A DNA stretch of 64,000 bases from Pontiellaceae bacterium B12227 (GTDB lineage Bacteria > Verrucomicrobiota > Kiritimatiellia > Kiritimatiellales > Pontiellaceae), in contig JAROAZ010000008.1 in the NCBI GenBank assembly GCA_029432775.1, positions 124,001 to 188,000 of the forward strand, in the 5' to 3' direction. Below are positions 42,513 to 50,679 of the stretch, in pieces. A program made the translations under genes and the position numbers. The notes beneath the pieces are model-generated. The model worked only from the letters and a program-made list of their open reading frames with translations. It was not told the origin of the DNA and made no database searches. Within the stretch, counting starts at the first letter, position 1, and the number at the start of each line of letters is the position of its first letter.

Positions 42513-43604
42513 TCATAACAACGGCGCGCGTTTGTTATAATTTTCCAGCAGCCGGTTTTTCAGTGCGTTGGTATTCGACGCATCCGGTTTGTGCAGGGCA
42601 ACTTCAGTCAAAAGCGCAACAAGCGATTCAAAGTCGCGAAGATCAATCTGCTCCGGAGCAATGGCCGTTTTTCCCATATTGTGATAATTCCCGAGCGGCA
42701 GGCAGACCGCGCAGGTTTGATAGCCCAGCAACGCCAGCCCCGTCGACTCGCAACTCCCGCCGGGCATGAGTGACTCGACAAAGTGCAGGGTCTTATCTTT
42801 TAACTTCAGCTCCCGCGCAGTTTTCCGAAGGTTGGAAGTCAGCTCCGGATTAAATACGGTGGTGGCATCGCCCACGCGCACAATGGCGCCCTGCCCCAGT
42901 TTTGCATTCGGTTGCGCCTTCGATGCTTCGATGCCCAGAACCGGCCAAGCTGGTTCAATCAATTTATTGTTTGCGGCGGCAATGGCCCCGACAAAGCCGA
43001 CCTCTTCCGCGCGAGTCAACAAACCATGCACCGTGCGCCGGCACCCCTCTTCTTTCAGCCGAGCCAGTGCCAGCAGAATGGAAGCCACGCCGCAGAGATC
43101 GTCCGCAACCCGGAGATTGAGTTTATTCCCGCTCTTCCGCCAGACCGGCAGGTCCCACATCCCCAAGGTGCCTTTCGGAAGATCAGCAACCTGATCCAGC
43201 TTGATCCGACACTTCAGAAAACCGATTTCTTTATTGCGCCGAATGAACTGAATCGTTCCAGAAACCGGAGTTCCAGGCCTTGGAAAAAATTGAACACGGG
43301 CTTCAGGAAAATAGCTTTCGGCCACCCCGCCGCGGAACCAGGCTTGCACCGTTGAACCGCGCCGACTGATCACCTCGAATCCGGGATGATCCATATGTGC
43401 CTGCAGTACCCAGGGATTCCGGGGCTTCCGCCCCCGACCTTTACAAGTCAGCAGGATGTTCCCGGACGGGTCCTGTTGGAAACCGATGCCCTGTTCCTGC
43501 GCCCAGGATTGTATAAACCCTTGCACATTGGATTCGCAGAACGGTGCCGTCGGCAGCGAAACCACATCCTTGAGCAGCGTAATTTCTTTTTTATTCATAC
43601 CCAT
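42513..43604 (-). CDS. M42-family aminopeptidase
   Basis: 363 residues; ATG at 43602-43604 (or the second Met at 43598). Cytoplasmic, co-catalytic metal aminopeptidase fold. Metal ligands: His/Asp in LQAHMDHPGF near residue 70, Asp in RVADDLCGV near 168, Glu pair in TRAEEVGFVGA near 203 (catalytic and ligand), Asp/Glu position in LGIEASK near 227, and His in NYHNMGK near 315. Family members trim peptides from the N-terminus. It is transcribed toward leuA but ends 68 bp before the leuL start, next to the leuL promoter. Exact palindrome copy at 43271 and a variant at 42823. Confidence 0.88.
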   Translation of the reverse strand: MGMNKKEITLLKDVVSLPTAPFCESNVQGFIQSWAQEQGIGFQQDPSGNILLTCKGRGRKPRNPWVLQAHMDHPGFEVISRRGSTVQAWFRGGVAESYFPEARVQFFPRPGTPVSGTIQFIRRNKEIGFLKCRIKLDQVADLPKGTLGMWDLPVWRKSGNKLNLRVADDLCGVASILLALARLKEEGCRRTVHGLLTRAEEVGFVGAIAAANNKLIEPAWPVLGIEASKAQPNAKLGQGAIVRVGDATTVFNPELTSNLRKTARELKLKDKTLHFVESLMPGGSCESTGLALLGYQTCAVCLPLGNYHNMGKTAIAPEQIDLRDFESLVALLTEVALHKPDASNTNALKNRLLENYNKRAPLL

Positions 43605-43618
43605 TGTCTCTAACTTTT

Positions 43619-44404
43619 TTAGTTGTCGAATCCTGGGCGACGGAACACCAGTGCTTCAGGCATTCGGTGCTCAAGCGCTGCTTTGATTCGTACTAAACAA
43701 ATTTGAAGATCCAATGCTTCATCCTGAAGATCAAGTTGCCCTCCTAGCGTCTGCCATGCGCCGAGACTTCGATCGATCGCGATCAGCGCAATTTTTGCAG
43801 ATCCAAGCGCGTCATCCATCATATCTTGCTCCTCATCCTCAAGCCCCATCAGAGCACGAGAAATCTTGGGATAGAGGAAATATTGATACCAACGCACAAC
43901 CTCAACTGCATCGTGGAGATCCAGAAGAGCGGGAATGGGATCGTGGCCAGATATCCCCATATCGACCTCCCGTTTCATTTGCTTCAACTGCTCCGCAAAC
44001 TGCTCTTCATATCGCCCCATCCAGTCATCTACGGCAGTGGCATAGGCTTTCGATTCTCTGCCAAGGAAACTTCCATCAACCAAACGTTCTTTACGCCGCT
44101 CTCTTTTTTCGAGTTCAACATCCACGTCTGCATTCAGATCCAGTCCCCATTGTTCGGCCGACTCCTGAAGCAGTTCCATGGCGAGCTGAAAGCTTTCGTG
44201 AATTCCTTCCCAGAATTGCTCATTCCCGGGATCGCTTCGTGGTGAGTCCTTGGTCCGCAGATCGGGATCCATGGCAAACGAAAGACATCGACTGCGCATG
44301 GTGCACCGCTCGCACCAGCGGTCGCAATAGTTGTAGATACCGGAAACAAACTGCTCGTCCCCAGCCAGTCTTTTCAACCGTTCCTTCTTCTCTTCAACAC
44401 CCAT
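43619..44404 (-). CDS. Unknown protein with N-terminal Cys cluster
   Basis: 261 residues. Near residue 25 there is a tight cysteine group, YNYCDRWCERCTMRSRC (four Cys within 14 residues), reminiscent of a metal or Fe-S site. The rest is acidic and helical, with long charged helices (EKRERRKERLV, YEEQFAEQLKQMKREVD) and no membrane segment. I have a vague memory of uncharacterised proteins with a similar YCD-WCERC start in Bacteroidetes and PVC genomes, but no function. The ATG at 44402-44404 is preceded by a short palindrome CCGCCTTTAGGCGG. It lies between pheA and the M42 peptidase on the same strand. Confidence 0.78.
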   Translation of the reverse strand: MGVEEKKERLKRLAGDEQFVSGIYNYCDRWCERCTMRSRCLSFAMDPDLRTKDSPRSDPGNEQFWEGIHESFQLAMELLQESAEQWGLDLNADVDVELEKRERRKERLVDGSFLGRESKAYATAVDDWMGRYEEQFAEQLKQMKREVDMGISGHDPIPALLDLHDAVEVVRWYQYFLYPKISRALMGLEDEEQDMMDDALGSAKIALIAIDRSLGAWQTLGGQLDLQDEALDLQICLVRIKAALEHRMPEALVFRRPGFDN

Positions 44405-44438
44405 AACATAACCGCCTAAAGGCGGAACTACATGCCGT

Positions 44439-45503
44439 TTAAATTTCTGCTTTAGGATAAGAGCCGAGAACGGTCATGAGTGTGCAGTGCTCCTGCAGCT
44501 CGTCGAGAGCCCGCTTCACTTCCGCATCATCCGAATGACCATCAATGTCGACGAAGAAATAGTATTCCCAGTTCTTATTCTTGCTCGGGCGCGACTCGAT
44601 CTTTGTCATGTTAATGTTATCGGCTTTGAAAACAGAAAGGGCGTCATAGAGCGCGCCCACCTTATGCTTCACGCCGAACATGACAGATGTTTTATCGTCA
44701 CCGGTCGGAGCGCTGTATTCCTGCCCGATAATGAGGAAGCGGGTGGTATTGCCCTGCATGTCCTGAATATTTTCGGCCAGCACATCAATTTTATACATGT
44801 CGGAAGCCATGACACTGGCGACCGCGGCGGCCCCCGGTGTTTCCAGCGCCAGCTGCACCGCCTTGGTGGTGCTTTCCACCGGCGAAAGTTTTGCATTCGG
44901 CATATTGGCCGCCAGCCAGGCACGGCACTGGCCGAATGCTTCCTGTTTACTGAAAATCAGGTTCACGTCGTCGCGCGCCTCATTTGAAAGCAGCGTGAGT
45001 GAAATAGGCAGATAAATTTCCGCACAGATTTTCAGTGTGGTCGAAGCAAATTGATCGAAGGTGTGGGTAACCGCACCTTCGGTGGAGTTCTCCACCGGCA
45101 CCACACCGTAGTCCGCCGTCCGGCTTGCCACGCGGTCGAACACTTCCGCAATCGTGCTGGTCGGAATGTAGTCGACACTGACGCCGAATTTATTGCGGGC
45201 GGCCTGATGCGTAAAGGTGGCTTCCGGCCCGAGATAGGCAATCTTCATCTCCGTTTCCAGCGCGAGCGCGGCCGACATAATTTCGCGGTAAATCGCATGA
45301 GCGGACTCTTCCGGCAGCGGACCGGCATTCAGCGATTTAATCTTATCGAACACCGCCCGTTCGCGGGATGGAACATAGATTTCGGCTCCGTTTTTCTTTT
45401 TCTCTTCACCGATCTTGAGCACCACATTAATGCGCTCATTGAGCAGACGTACAATTTCGCTATCCAGCGAATCGATCTCTATTCTGTATTCATCAAGATT
45501 CAT
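44439..45503 (-). CDS. pheA: Chorismate mutase / prephenate dehydratase (P-protein)
   Basis: 354 residues; ATG at 45501-45503 with GAGGTGG upstream. An AroQ-type chorismate mutase domain (1-85: IDSLDSEIVRLLNERINVVLKIGE...IYREIMSA) is fused to prephenate dehydratase (~90-265: YLGPEATFTHQAA, VVPVENSTEGAV near 143, and NTTRFLIIG) and a C-terminal ACT domain (~275-350) with ESRPSKNKNWEYYFFVDIDGH, the phenylalanine-binding ESRP motif. It makes phenylpyruvate for phenylalanine and is feedback-inhibited by phenylalanine through the ACT domain. It follows scpB by 74 bp on the same strand, with no leader peptide visible. Confidence 0.96.
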   Translation of the reverse strand: MNLDEYRIEIDSLDSEIVRLLNERINVVLKIGEEKKKNGAEIYVPSRERAVFDKIKSLNAGPLPEESAHAIYREIMSAALALETEMKIAYLGPEATFTHQAARNKFGVSVDYIPTSTIAEVFDRVASRTADYGVVPVENSTEGAVTHTFDQFASTTLKICAEIYLPISLTLLSNEARDDVNLIFSKQEAFGQCRAWLAANMPNAKLSPVESTTKAVQLALETPGAAAVASVMASDMYKIDVLAENIQDMQGNTTRFLIIGQEYSAPTGDDKTSVMFGVKHKVGALYDALSVFKADNINMTKIESRPSKNKNWEYYFFVDIDGHSDDAEVKRALDELQEHCTLMTVLGSYPKAEI

Positions 45504-45577
45504 ATTCCACCTCTTCTATTGAAGCAGCCGCAACGGGGCACAAAACCCGGCGCACAGCTCTTTGTGCTTTTTTACGG

Positions 45578-46339
45578 CTATCCTTCTTTTTCTTTCGTTT
45601 CGGTATCCACCGCTTCATCTGAAGTCTGGATTTCTTCATCCAGCGCGGCCATGGACTCCTCGGCAAGGTCCTGATCCGCAGCTTCATTTTTCAGCTCTTC
45701 CTTCGTTTTCGGAAGGTCTTCAGCAGTCTCTTTCTTTCTCTTCTCTCCTGCCGGCAGGGTACGTTTCAGTTCCTGACTGCCCGGCAGATCGTTAATATCA
45801 TTAATGCCAAAGTGTTCCAGGAACTTCTGTGTGGTTCCGAACAGCCACGGACGGCCCGGCAACTCGGAACGCTTCACAACGCGCACCAGCTGCATATCGA
45901 TCAGCTTACGCAAAACGGCATCCACCGACACACCGCGGACTTCTTCAATCTCGGAGCGCAGACAGGGTTGGCGATAGGCCACGATGGCGAGTGTTTCCAA
46001 CGCCGGCTTGGAGAGTCGCATAGTCTGGTTTTTTTCCAGCAATGCCCGGACAAACGGACCGCAGGCGGCATCGTTCTGCAGACGATAGGCTCCGGCAACC
46101 AGCGCAATGCCTAAACCGACTTTGGCCTTTTCCAGATCCTCCGTCAGTTGCTCAACGGCCCCCTCTATCTGTTTGTCCGTTGCTTTGGCATATTGCTCAT
46201 AAGGCCCGCCGAAACCATTCCCGGTTTCGATCATCGCCTTGCGCATGCGCTTAACCGTCAGCGGCTCTTTGGCCGCAAACAGCAGGGCACCGACAATCTG
46301 TTTCAATTCTGGAAGTACTTCCACTGTGCTTTCGCTCAT
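45578..46339 (-). CDS. scpB: Segregation and condensation protein B
   Basis: 253 residues; ATG with GGAGACG upstream. Kleisin-binding partner of SMC-ScpA in chromosome condensation. Two winged helices: IVGALLFAAKEPLTVKRMRKAM at the start and the conserved LSKPALETLAIVAYRQPCLRSEIEEVRGVSVDAVLRKL near 118-156, then GRPWLFGTTQKFLEHFGI. The C-terminal ~55 residues are a charged, Glu/Lys-rich low-complexity tail. It lies 17 bp after scpA, as usual. Confidence 0.95.
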   Translation of the reverse strand: MSESTVEVLPELKQIVGALLFAAKEPLTVKRMRKAMIETGNGFGGPYEQYAKATDKQIEGAVEQLTEDLEKAKVGLGIALVAGAYRLQNDAACGPFVRALLEKNQTMRLSKPALETLAIVAYRQPCLRSEIEEVRGVSVDAVLRKLIDMQLVRVVKRSELPGRPWLFGTTQKFLEHFGINDINDLPGSQELKRTLPAGEKRKKETAEDLPKTKEELKNEAADQDLAEESMAALDEEIQTSDEAVDTETKEKEG

Positions 46340-46356
46340 CTTCGTCTCCGTCGCAA

Positions 46357-47223
46357 CTAAAGCTCGTCTTCCTCGTCATCTTCAAATTCGTCCTCGTCGG
46401 ACTCGTCCTTCACGGCCGCGGGCTCATCGCCCAGTTGAAATTCCGGATGAGGCTCTTCCTCCTCTTCCGGCGGCAGGGTCGGCTCCGGATCGGGTTCACG
46501 CGGCTCCACCATGATGGCACTGAAATGATCGTCCTGCACGCAGGCAATCTTGTTCAGCTTGATCAGCTCCAGCACCGCCAGAAATGTGCAGACAATTTCC
46601 TGCCGGGAAGTCATGCCGCCAAACAAATCCGAAACGCACATCCGCTTCACGACCTTCAGGTTTTCAACGATAAACGAAACCTTCTGGCCCACCGTATATT
46701 CCTCGGCAAAGATTTCCTGAAGATCCTCTTCCTGCACCCGGCCCAGTGCTTCGTTCATGGCGGAGATCAGATCGAAAATACTCGCATCCTTCAAATCCAC
46801 ATCCGGCGCAGCACCCAGCTCAACGTGCTCGCTTTCGCGGGCGAACACATTCTCCATATGGAGTTCCAGATCCTCGAGGTGATCGGCGGCATCTTTGAAC
46901 TTCTTATATTCCACCAGCTGACGAACCAGATCCCAACGCGGATCTTCCTCTTCTTCGTCATCATTATCCTTGCGCTCATCAACCGGCAGCAGCATCCGGC
47001 TCTTAATCAGCATCAGCGTCGCCGACATCACAATAAAGTCACCGGCAATATTCAGATCCAGCACCTTCATCAGACTGAGATATTCCATATACTGATCCGT
47101 AATGCGGCCGATCGGAATATCATAGATATCCACCTCGTCCTTTTTGATCAGATACAAAAGTAGATCCAGCGGTCCCTCGAAAACTTCGAGCTGAACTTTG
47201 TAGTCGTCTTTAATTAGTTCCAT
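46357..47223 (-). CDS. scpA: Segregation and condensation protein A
   Basis: 288 residues from the ATG at 47221-47223; a GTG four codons upstream (47235) is an alternative with similarly weak ribosome sites. Kleisin of the SMC condensin. The N-terminal VFEGPLDLLLYLIKKDEVDIYDIPI motif is diagnostic. IAGDFIVMSATLMLIKSRMLLP follows, then an acidic linker, and VCTFLAVLELIKLNKI near 205 marks the C-terminal winged helix. The end is a very acidic tail (DEDEFEDDEEDEL), longer than usual. It is followed by scpB and preceded by trpS. Confidence 0.95.
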   Translation of the reverse strand: MELIKDDYKVQLEVFEGPLDLLLYLIKKDEVDIYDIPIGRITDQYMEYLSLMKVLDLNIAGDFIVMSATLMLIKSRMLLPVDERKDNDDEEEEDPRWDLVRQLVEYKKFKDAADHLEDLELHMENVFARESEHVELGAAPDVDLKDASIFDLISAMNEALGRVQEEDLQEIFAEEYTVGQKVSFIVENLKVVKRMCVSDLFGGMTSRQEIVCTFLAVLELIKLNKIACVQDDHFSAIMVEPREPDPEPTLPPEEEEEPHPEFQLGDEPAAVKDESDEDEFEDDEEDEL

Positions 47224-47304
47224 AGAGCTAGACACACAATCCTGTTGTTCGTGGCGCGGGCACCCTGCCCGAGATCCACAGGCAGAACGCCCATGCTGCG
47301 ATTC

Positions 47305-48267
47305 TTATTCAAGTCCGACCGCCTGCCGGGCTTTGTTCAGCGTTTCGCGTGCGAGAATCGATGCTTTCTCGGCACCGGCTTTCAGTACGTCTTCAACGTA
47401 GTCCATATTTTCCACCAGTTCGCGGCGTTTTTCACGCATCGGGCCGAAATGTTCGTTGATCTTATCCAGCAGCTCGATTTTCGCATGACCGTAGCCCATA
47501 CCCCCGGCGCGGTAGCGGTCTGCAAGGGCCGCCTGTTCCTCTTCCGTGGCCAGCAGTTTATAGAGAGCGAAAACGTTGTCGCCTTCCGGCTCCTTGGGTT
47601 CTTCCATCTCCTTGCTGTCCGTCAGGATTTTCATGACCCGCTTTTTCAGCGGTTTGCCTTCCATGAAGATCTCGAGTGTATTGTCGTAGGATTTGGACAT
47701 CTTCTGCCCGTCCACCCCCGGCACCACCGCCACATTCTCGCGAATGGAGGGCTCCGGAATCGTGAAAACCTCACCGAAGGTGTTATTAAACTTCGTCGCC
47801 AGGTCGCGGGTCACCTCCACGTGCTGCTTCTGGTCTTTCCCCACCGGCACCACATTGGCCTGCGGCGCAAGAATATCCGCCGCCATCAGCACCGGATAGG
47901 CAAAAAGGCCGTGCATGGTGGCAAATCCTTTGGCAATCTTATCTTTATAAGAATGGCAGCGCTCCAACAGCCCCATCGGACAGACGTTCGAAAGCAGCCA
48001 CGCCAGCTCGTGCACTTCCGGTACATCGCTCTGGCGATAAAGTGCCGTACGCTCCGGATCAATGCCCGCCGCCAGAAAGTCCAGCGCCACATCCGTGGTC
48101 ATTTCGCGCAAAGCCGCCGCATCCTGCACCGTGGTCATCGCATGGTAGTTTGCAATAAAAATATAGGCGTCGCCCTGCTCCTGCAGTTCAACCGCCGGCT
48201 TCATCGCTCCGAAATAGTTACCGATATGCAGTTTGCCCGAAGGCTGAATACCCGTCAGAATTCTCAT
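47305..48267 (-). CDS. trpS: Tryptophanyl-tRNA synthetase
   Basis: 320 residues from the ATG at 48265-48267 (GGAG 8 nt upstream); the longer upstream frame is not used. Class I synthetase charging tRNA-Trp. HIGH-like motif PSGKLHIGNYFG near residue 9, tryptophan pocket region CHSYKDKIA and MAADILAPQANVVPVGKDQKQHVE, and the KMSKS motif in GQKMSKSYDN near 193. Length is typical of the bacterial short form. It is transcribed toward scpA with an 81-bp gap that contains a GC-rich inverted repeat (GGGCA-CCC-TGCCC). No T-box or Trp-rich leader is seen upstream. Confidence 0.96.
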   Translation of the reverse strand: MRILTGIQPSGKLHIGNYFGAMKPAVELQEQGDAYIFIANYHAMTTVQDAAALREMTTDVALDFLAAGIDPERTALYRQSDVPEVHELAWLLSNVCPMGLLERCHSYKDKIAKGFATMHGLFAYPVLMAADILAPQANVVPVGKDQKQHVEVTRDLATKFNNTFGEVFTIPEPSIRENVAVVPGVDGQKMSKSYDNTLEIFMEGKPLKKRVMKILTDSKEMEEPKEPEGDNVFALYKLLATEEEQAALADRYRAGGMGYGHAKIELLDKINEHFGPMREKRRELVENMDYVEDVLKAGAEKASILARETLNKARQAVGLE

Positions 48268-49069
48268 TAAAATCGCTCCAAATCTCTTTCTAAAATACAG
48301 AACCCGTGTTTTTACCTGTTCCGCGCCCCCGTTACAAATCCCAAAACGGCACAACTCAAAGCAAATGGTGTGTAATGGAATAACCGGAAGATCCCGGAGC
48401 TGATATACCCATCATACACCGTCCAGCGGGGTGCCATACCAGCGTCACATGGATCCTCGTCGATGAAGGGACGACCTCTATGCCGCCCTACCGTCCAAAT
48501 AGACTTGCAGAAACTGGACGGGACAGAGCCCATTTAGCACAAAGCCACGATGGCGGATTTAAATCTACAACAACGCATTCCACACCTTTCACCAATCGTG
48601 ACACATCATTTTGCGTGCTTCTTGCATGCCTTAACACCTGGCTGGTATGGCCTCGCGACCCGGGATCGTCGATCAACCCGCCCCTACCGCCTTCACCTTC
48701 AATGATGGCGGCAATAAACCGGGAGTTGCAGACCTCCGGGGCCCAGAGCCCCGGGTTGTGTCCGGATCTTCCGGAAGACCTTCCTTGAAAGTCATGTAGA
48801 TGTCTGTATTCCGCACAACCGGGGCATAAGGAATAATTTAGGTAAGATCTGTTAAAACAATCCAGCTGTCGGCAGACGAAATGATCGTCAGCAGTCCTGC
48901 GCCTTCCATCTGTTGCGCGCACCACTGCGCACGCGTATTTTGACTTATCCCTGCCTCCCAGCGTATTGGTGTAGCTATCCGAACAAATATGTATTTTCAC
49001 CCTTCCGATGGATTTGACGGAGAGCCCCCGTATTTGGTGGAGAGCCTGAAATTGAGACCACGACGGCAA
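48268..49069. other. 800-bp stretch without recognisable gene
   Basis: No frame has a plausible start, ribosome site and protein-like composition together. The longest frame (48488-49069, minus) reads through low-complexity and stop-flanked sequence and looks accidental. The region may be decayed DNA; it adjoins two identical tRNA-Glu genes. Confidence 0.5.
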
Positions 49070-49103
49070 TAAAAAAGCTCATGCGTCGAAACGATGCATG
49101 AGC
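49070..49103 (-). terminator. tRNA-Glu terminator
   Basis: GCTCATGC/GCATGAGC, a perfect 8-bp stem with an 11-nt loop, followed on the minus strand by TTTTTTATT. Confidence 0.9.
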
Positions 49104-49110
49104 AAAAAAG

Positions 49111-49186
49111 TGGCGACCCCTACGGGACTCGAACCCGTGTTGCCAGGATGAAAACCTGGAGTCCTAGGCCACTAGACGAAGGGGTC
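49111..49186 (-). tRNA. tRNA-Glu (anticodon TTC), copy 2
   Basis: 76 nt including CCA. Acceptor stem GACCCCT/AGGGGTC; anticodon stem CCAGG/CCTGG with loop TTTTCAT, anticodon TTC; T arm ACGGGTTCGAGTCCCGT. Identical to the copy at 49221-49296 and probably co-transcribed, 34 bp apart. Confidence 0.97.
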
Positions 49187-49220
49187 GCTAGAATGTTTTT
49201 CCGAAGCGCCATTAAAAAAA

Positions 49221-49296
49221 TGGCGACCCCTACGGGACTCGAACCCGTGTTGCCAGGATGAAAACCTGGAGTCCTAGGCCACTAGACGAAGGGGTC
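49221..49296 (-). tRNA. tRNA-Glu (anticodon TTC), copy 1
   Basis: 76 nt including CCA, base for base the same as the downstream copy. A recent tandem duplication or gene conversion keeps the pair identical. Confidence 0.97.
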
Positions 49297-49391
49297 TTCG
49301 GTAAAAACGAGGGCGTAATGTAGCAGACCGATCAGACTCAGCAACAAAAAATTTCAATTTTTTCAAATCACCTCAAATTCACCTCGAAAAA

Positions 49392-49429
49392 GTCACGGAA
49401 GTTCTCACGATCGTGAGTACTTCCGTGAC
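49392..49429. repeat. 38-bp near-perfect palindrome
   Basis: GTCACGGAAGT at the left and ACTTCCGTGAC at the right enclose a central CTCACGATCGTGAG. Only one base pair breaks the symmetry. No T-run follows. It stands between the tRNA-Glu promoter side and the TPP riboswitch. Only one copy is seen in the window. Confidence 0.75.
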
Positions 49430-49485
49430 CTCGCCGGATTTGCGCGCCTTCCCGCTTTACTTCGTTTCCGCCAATTGGCAGGGTC

Positions 49486-49581
49486 TCACTTCAATCACCC
49501 GGGGTGCCTTTCCAATGGTTTGGAATGAGCTGAGATTATACCCGTTGAACCTGATCCGGATCATGCCGGCGAAAGGAAGCG
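49486..49581 (+). promoter_or_regulatory. TPP riboswitch (THI box)
   Basis: Conserved elements in order: GGGGTGCC (49501-49508), a variable stem containing a palindrome-like TTCCAATGGTTTGGAA, GAGCTGAGAT, ACCCGTTGAACCTGATC, GGATCATGCCGGCGAAAGGA. Binds thiamin pyrophosphate. It lies upstream of thiS-thiG-thiH with a terminator as expression platform, so it should switch the operon off when TPP is plentiful. Confidence 0.93.
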
Positions 49582-49595
49582 TGGAGCATTTTTCC

Positions 49596-49627
49596 AGCGT
49601 TTCCGGGTTCCGGGAACGCTTTTTTTG
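49596..49627 (+). terminator. Riboswitch-controlled terminator
   Basis: AGCGTTTCCG pairs with CGGGAACGCT (one G-T pair), followed by a run of seven T. It ends 14 bp before thiS. Confidence 0.88.
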
Positions 49628-49640
49628 TGGAGATAGCAGA

Positions 49641-49841
49641 ATGAAACTGACCGTAAACGGAGAGGCCCACGTGCATGAGGGCAATGGAACCATCGCCGCC
49701 CTGCTCGAAGAACTGGGTGCAAACCCGGCGCACACAGCGCTGATGGTGAATGGCGATGTGATTCCTTCCGAAGGTTGGAAAAACACAACACTGAATGAAA
49801 ATGATGAAGTCGAAATGCTCGTCTTCGTTGGCGGCGGATAG
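49641..49841 (+). CDS. thiS: Sulfur carrier protein ThiS
   Basis: 66 residues from the ATG at 49641-49643, directly after the riboswitch terminator; the open frame upstream runs through the riboswitch and is not coding. Ubiquitin-like beta-grasp fold (MKLTVNGEAHVHEGNGTIAALLEELG...) ending with the required Gly-Gly (VFVGGG). It donates sulfur to ThiG for the thiazole of thiamin. A one-mismatch palindrome copy lies at 49766. No thiF is seen in the window. Confidence 0.95.
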   Translation: MKLTVNGEAHVHEGNGTIAALLEELGANPAHTALMVNGDVIPSEGWKNTTLNENDEVEMLVFVGGG

Positions 49842-49890
49842 CGAACCGTAGAATAAGGAACTCCGAATACTGAATTTCGAAAGGGTAACT

Positions 49891-50679
49891 ATGACAAACG
49901 ATATTTTAAAAGTAGGCGACCAGGAGCTGGGCTCACGCCTTTTTCTGGGGACCGGTAAATTTTCCAGCACACAGGCGATGATCGAAGCCGTAAAGGCTTC
50001 CGGCACCGAACTGGTGACCGTGGCCCTGCGCCGCTTCAACCGCGATCAGGCCGAAGACGATCTCTACGGCCCGCTCTCCCTGCTTGAAAACGTAAAGCTC
50101 ATGCCCAACACCTCCGGTGCCATGAATGCGAAAGAGGCCGTTCGTGCGGCCATGCTCGGTCGTGAACTCAGTAAAAGCCGTATCGTCAAACTGGAAATCC
50201 ACCCGAACCCGCATCATCTGCTGCCAGACGCCATCGAAACATTCGAAGCCGCCATTGAGCTGGTGAAACAGGATTTCCTCGTCCTGCCCTACATTCCGGC
50301 CGATCCGGTTCTGGCCAAGCGGCTCGAAGATATCGGTTGCGCGGCGGTCATGCCGCTGGGCGCCGCGATTGGCACCGGCAAAGGACTCTCCACTGCGGAG
50401 ATGATTAAAATCATCGTGCGCGATGCCAGCGTACCCGTCGTGGTCGATGCCGGTCTGCGCTCCCCGTCCGAAGCCGCCGCAGCCATGGAAATGGGTTGCG
50501 ACGCGGTGCTGGTGAACTCCGCCGTTGCCGCCGCCGAAAATCCGGCCGCCATGGGCGCCGCCTTCAAAACAGGCACCGAAGCCGGGCGCATGGCATTTGA
50601 AGCCGGCCTTATGCCGACCTCCGAGATCGCGGTGGCCAGCTCCCCCTTAACCTCTTTCCTATCGGCTTCAGATGATTGA
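49891..50679 (+). CDS. thiG: Thiazole synthase ThiG
   Basis: 262 residues; ATG at 49891. TIM-barrel enzyme that makes thiazole phosphate from DXP, dehydroglycine and ThiS thiocarboxylate. [12 protein letters not shown] near residue 14, VTVALRR near 41, [23 protein letters not shown] near 70, the Lys region RIVKLEIHP near 98, [15 protein letters not shown] near 152, [20 protein letters not shown] near 184 and [17 protein letters not shown] near 210 all match the family. It overlaps thiH by 8 nt. Confidence 0.97.
   Translation: MTNDILKVGDQELGSRLFLGTGKFSSTQAMIEAVKASGTELVTVALRRFNRDQAEDDLYGPLSLLENVKLMPNTSGAMNAKEAVRAAMLGRELSKSRIVKLEIHPNPHHLLPDAIETFEAAIELVKQDFLVLPYIPADPVLAKRLEDIGCAAVMPLGAAIGTGKGLSTAEMIKIIVRDASVPVVVDAGLRSPSEAAAAMEMGCDAVLVNSAVAAAENPAAMGAAFKTGTEAGRMAFEAGLMPTSEIAVASSPLTSFLSASDD

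Noticed and set aside
48268-48480. T-box or Trp leader upstream of trpS
   Set aside because: No T-box sequence and no Trp-codon run found.
48488-49069. 193-codon minus-strand frame
   Set aside because: No ribosome site, no domain, amino-acid composition of random GC-rich sequence.
49111-49296. Tandem repeat resembling a two-unit CRISPR-like array
   Set aside because: The repeats are two complete identical tRNA-Glu genes.
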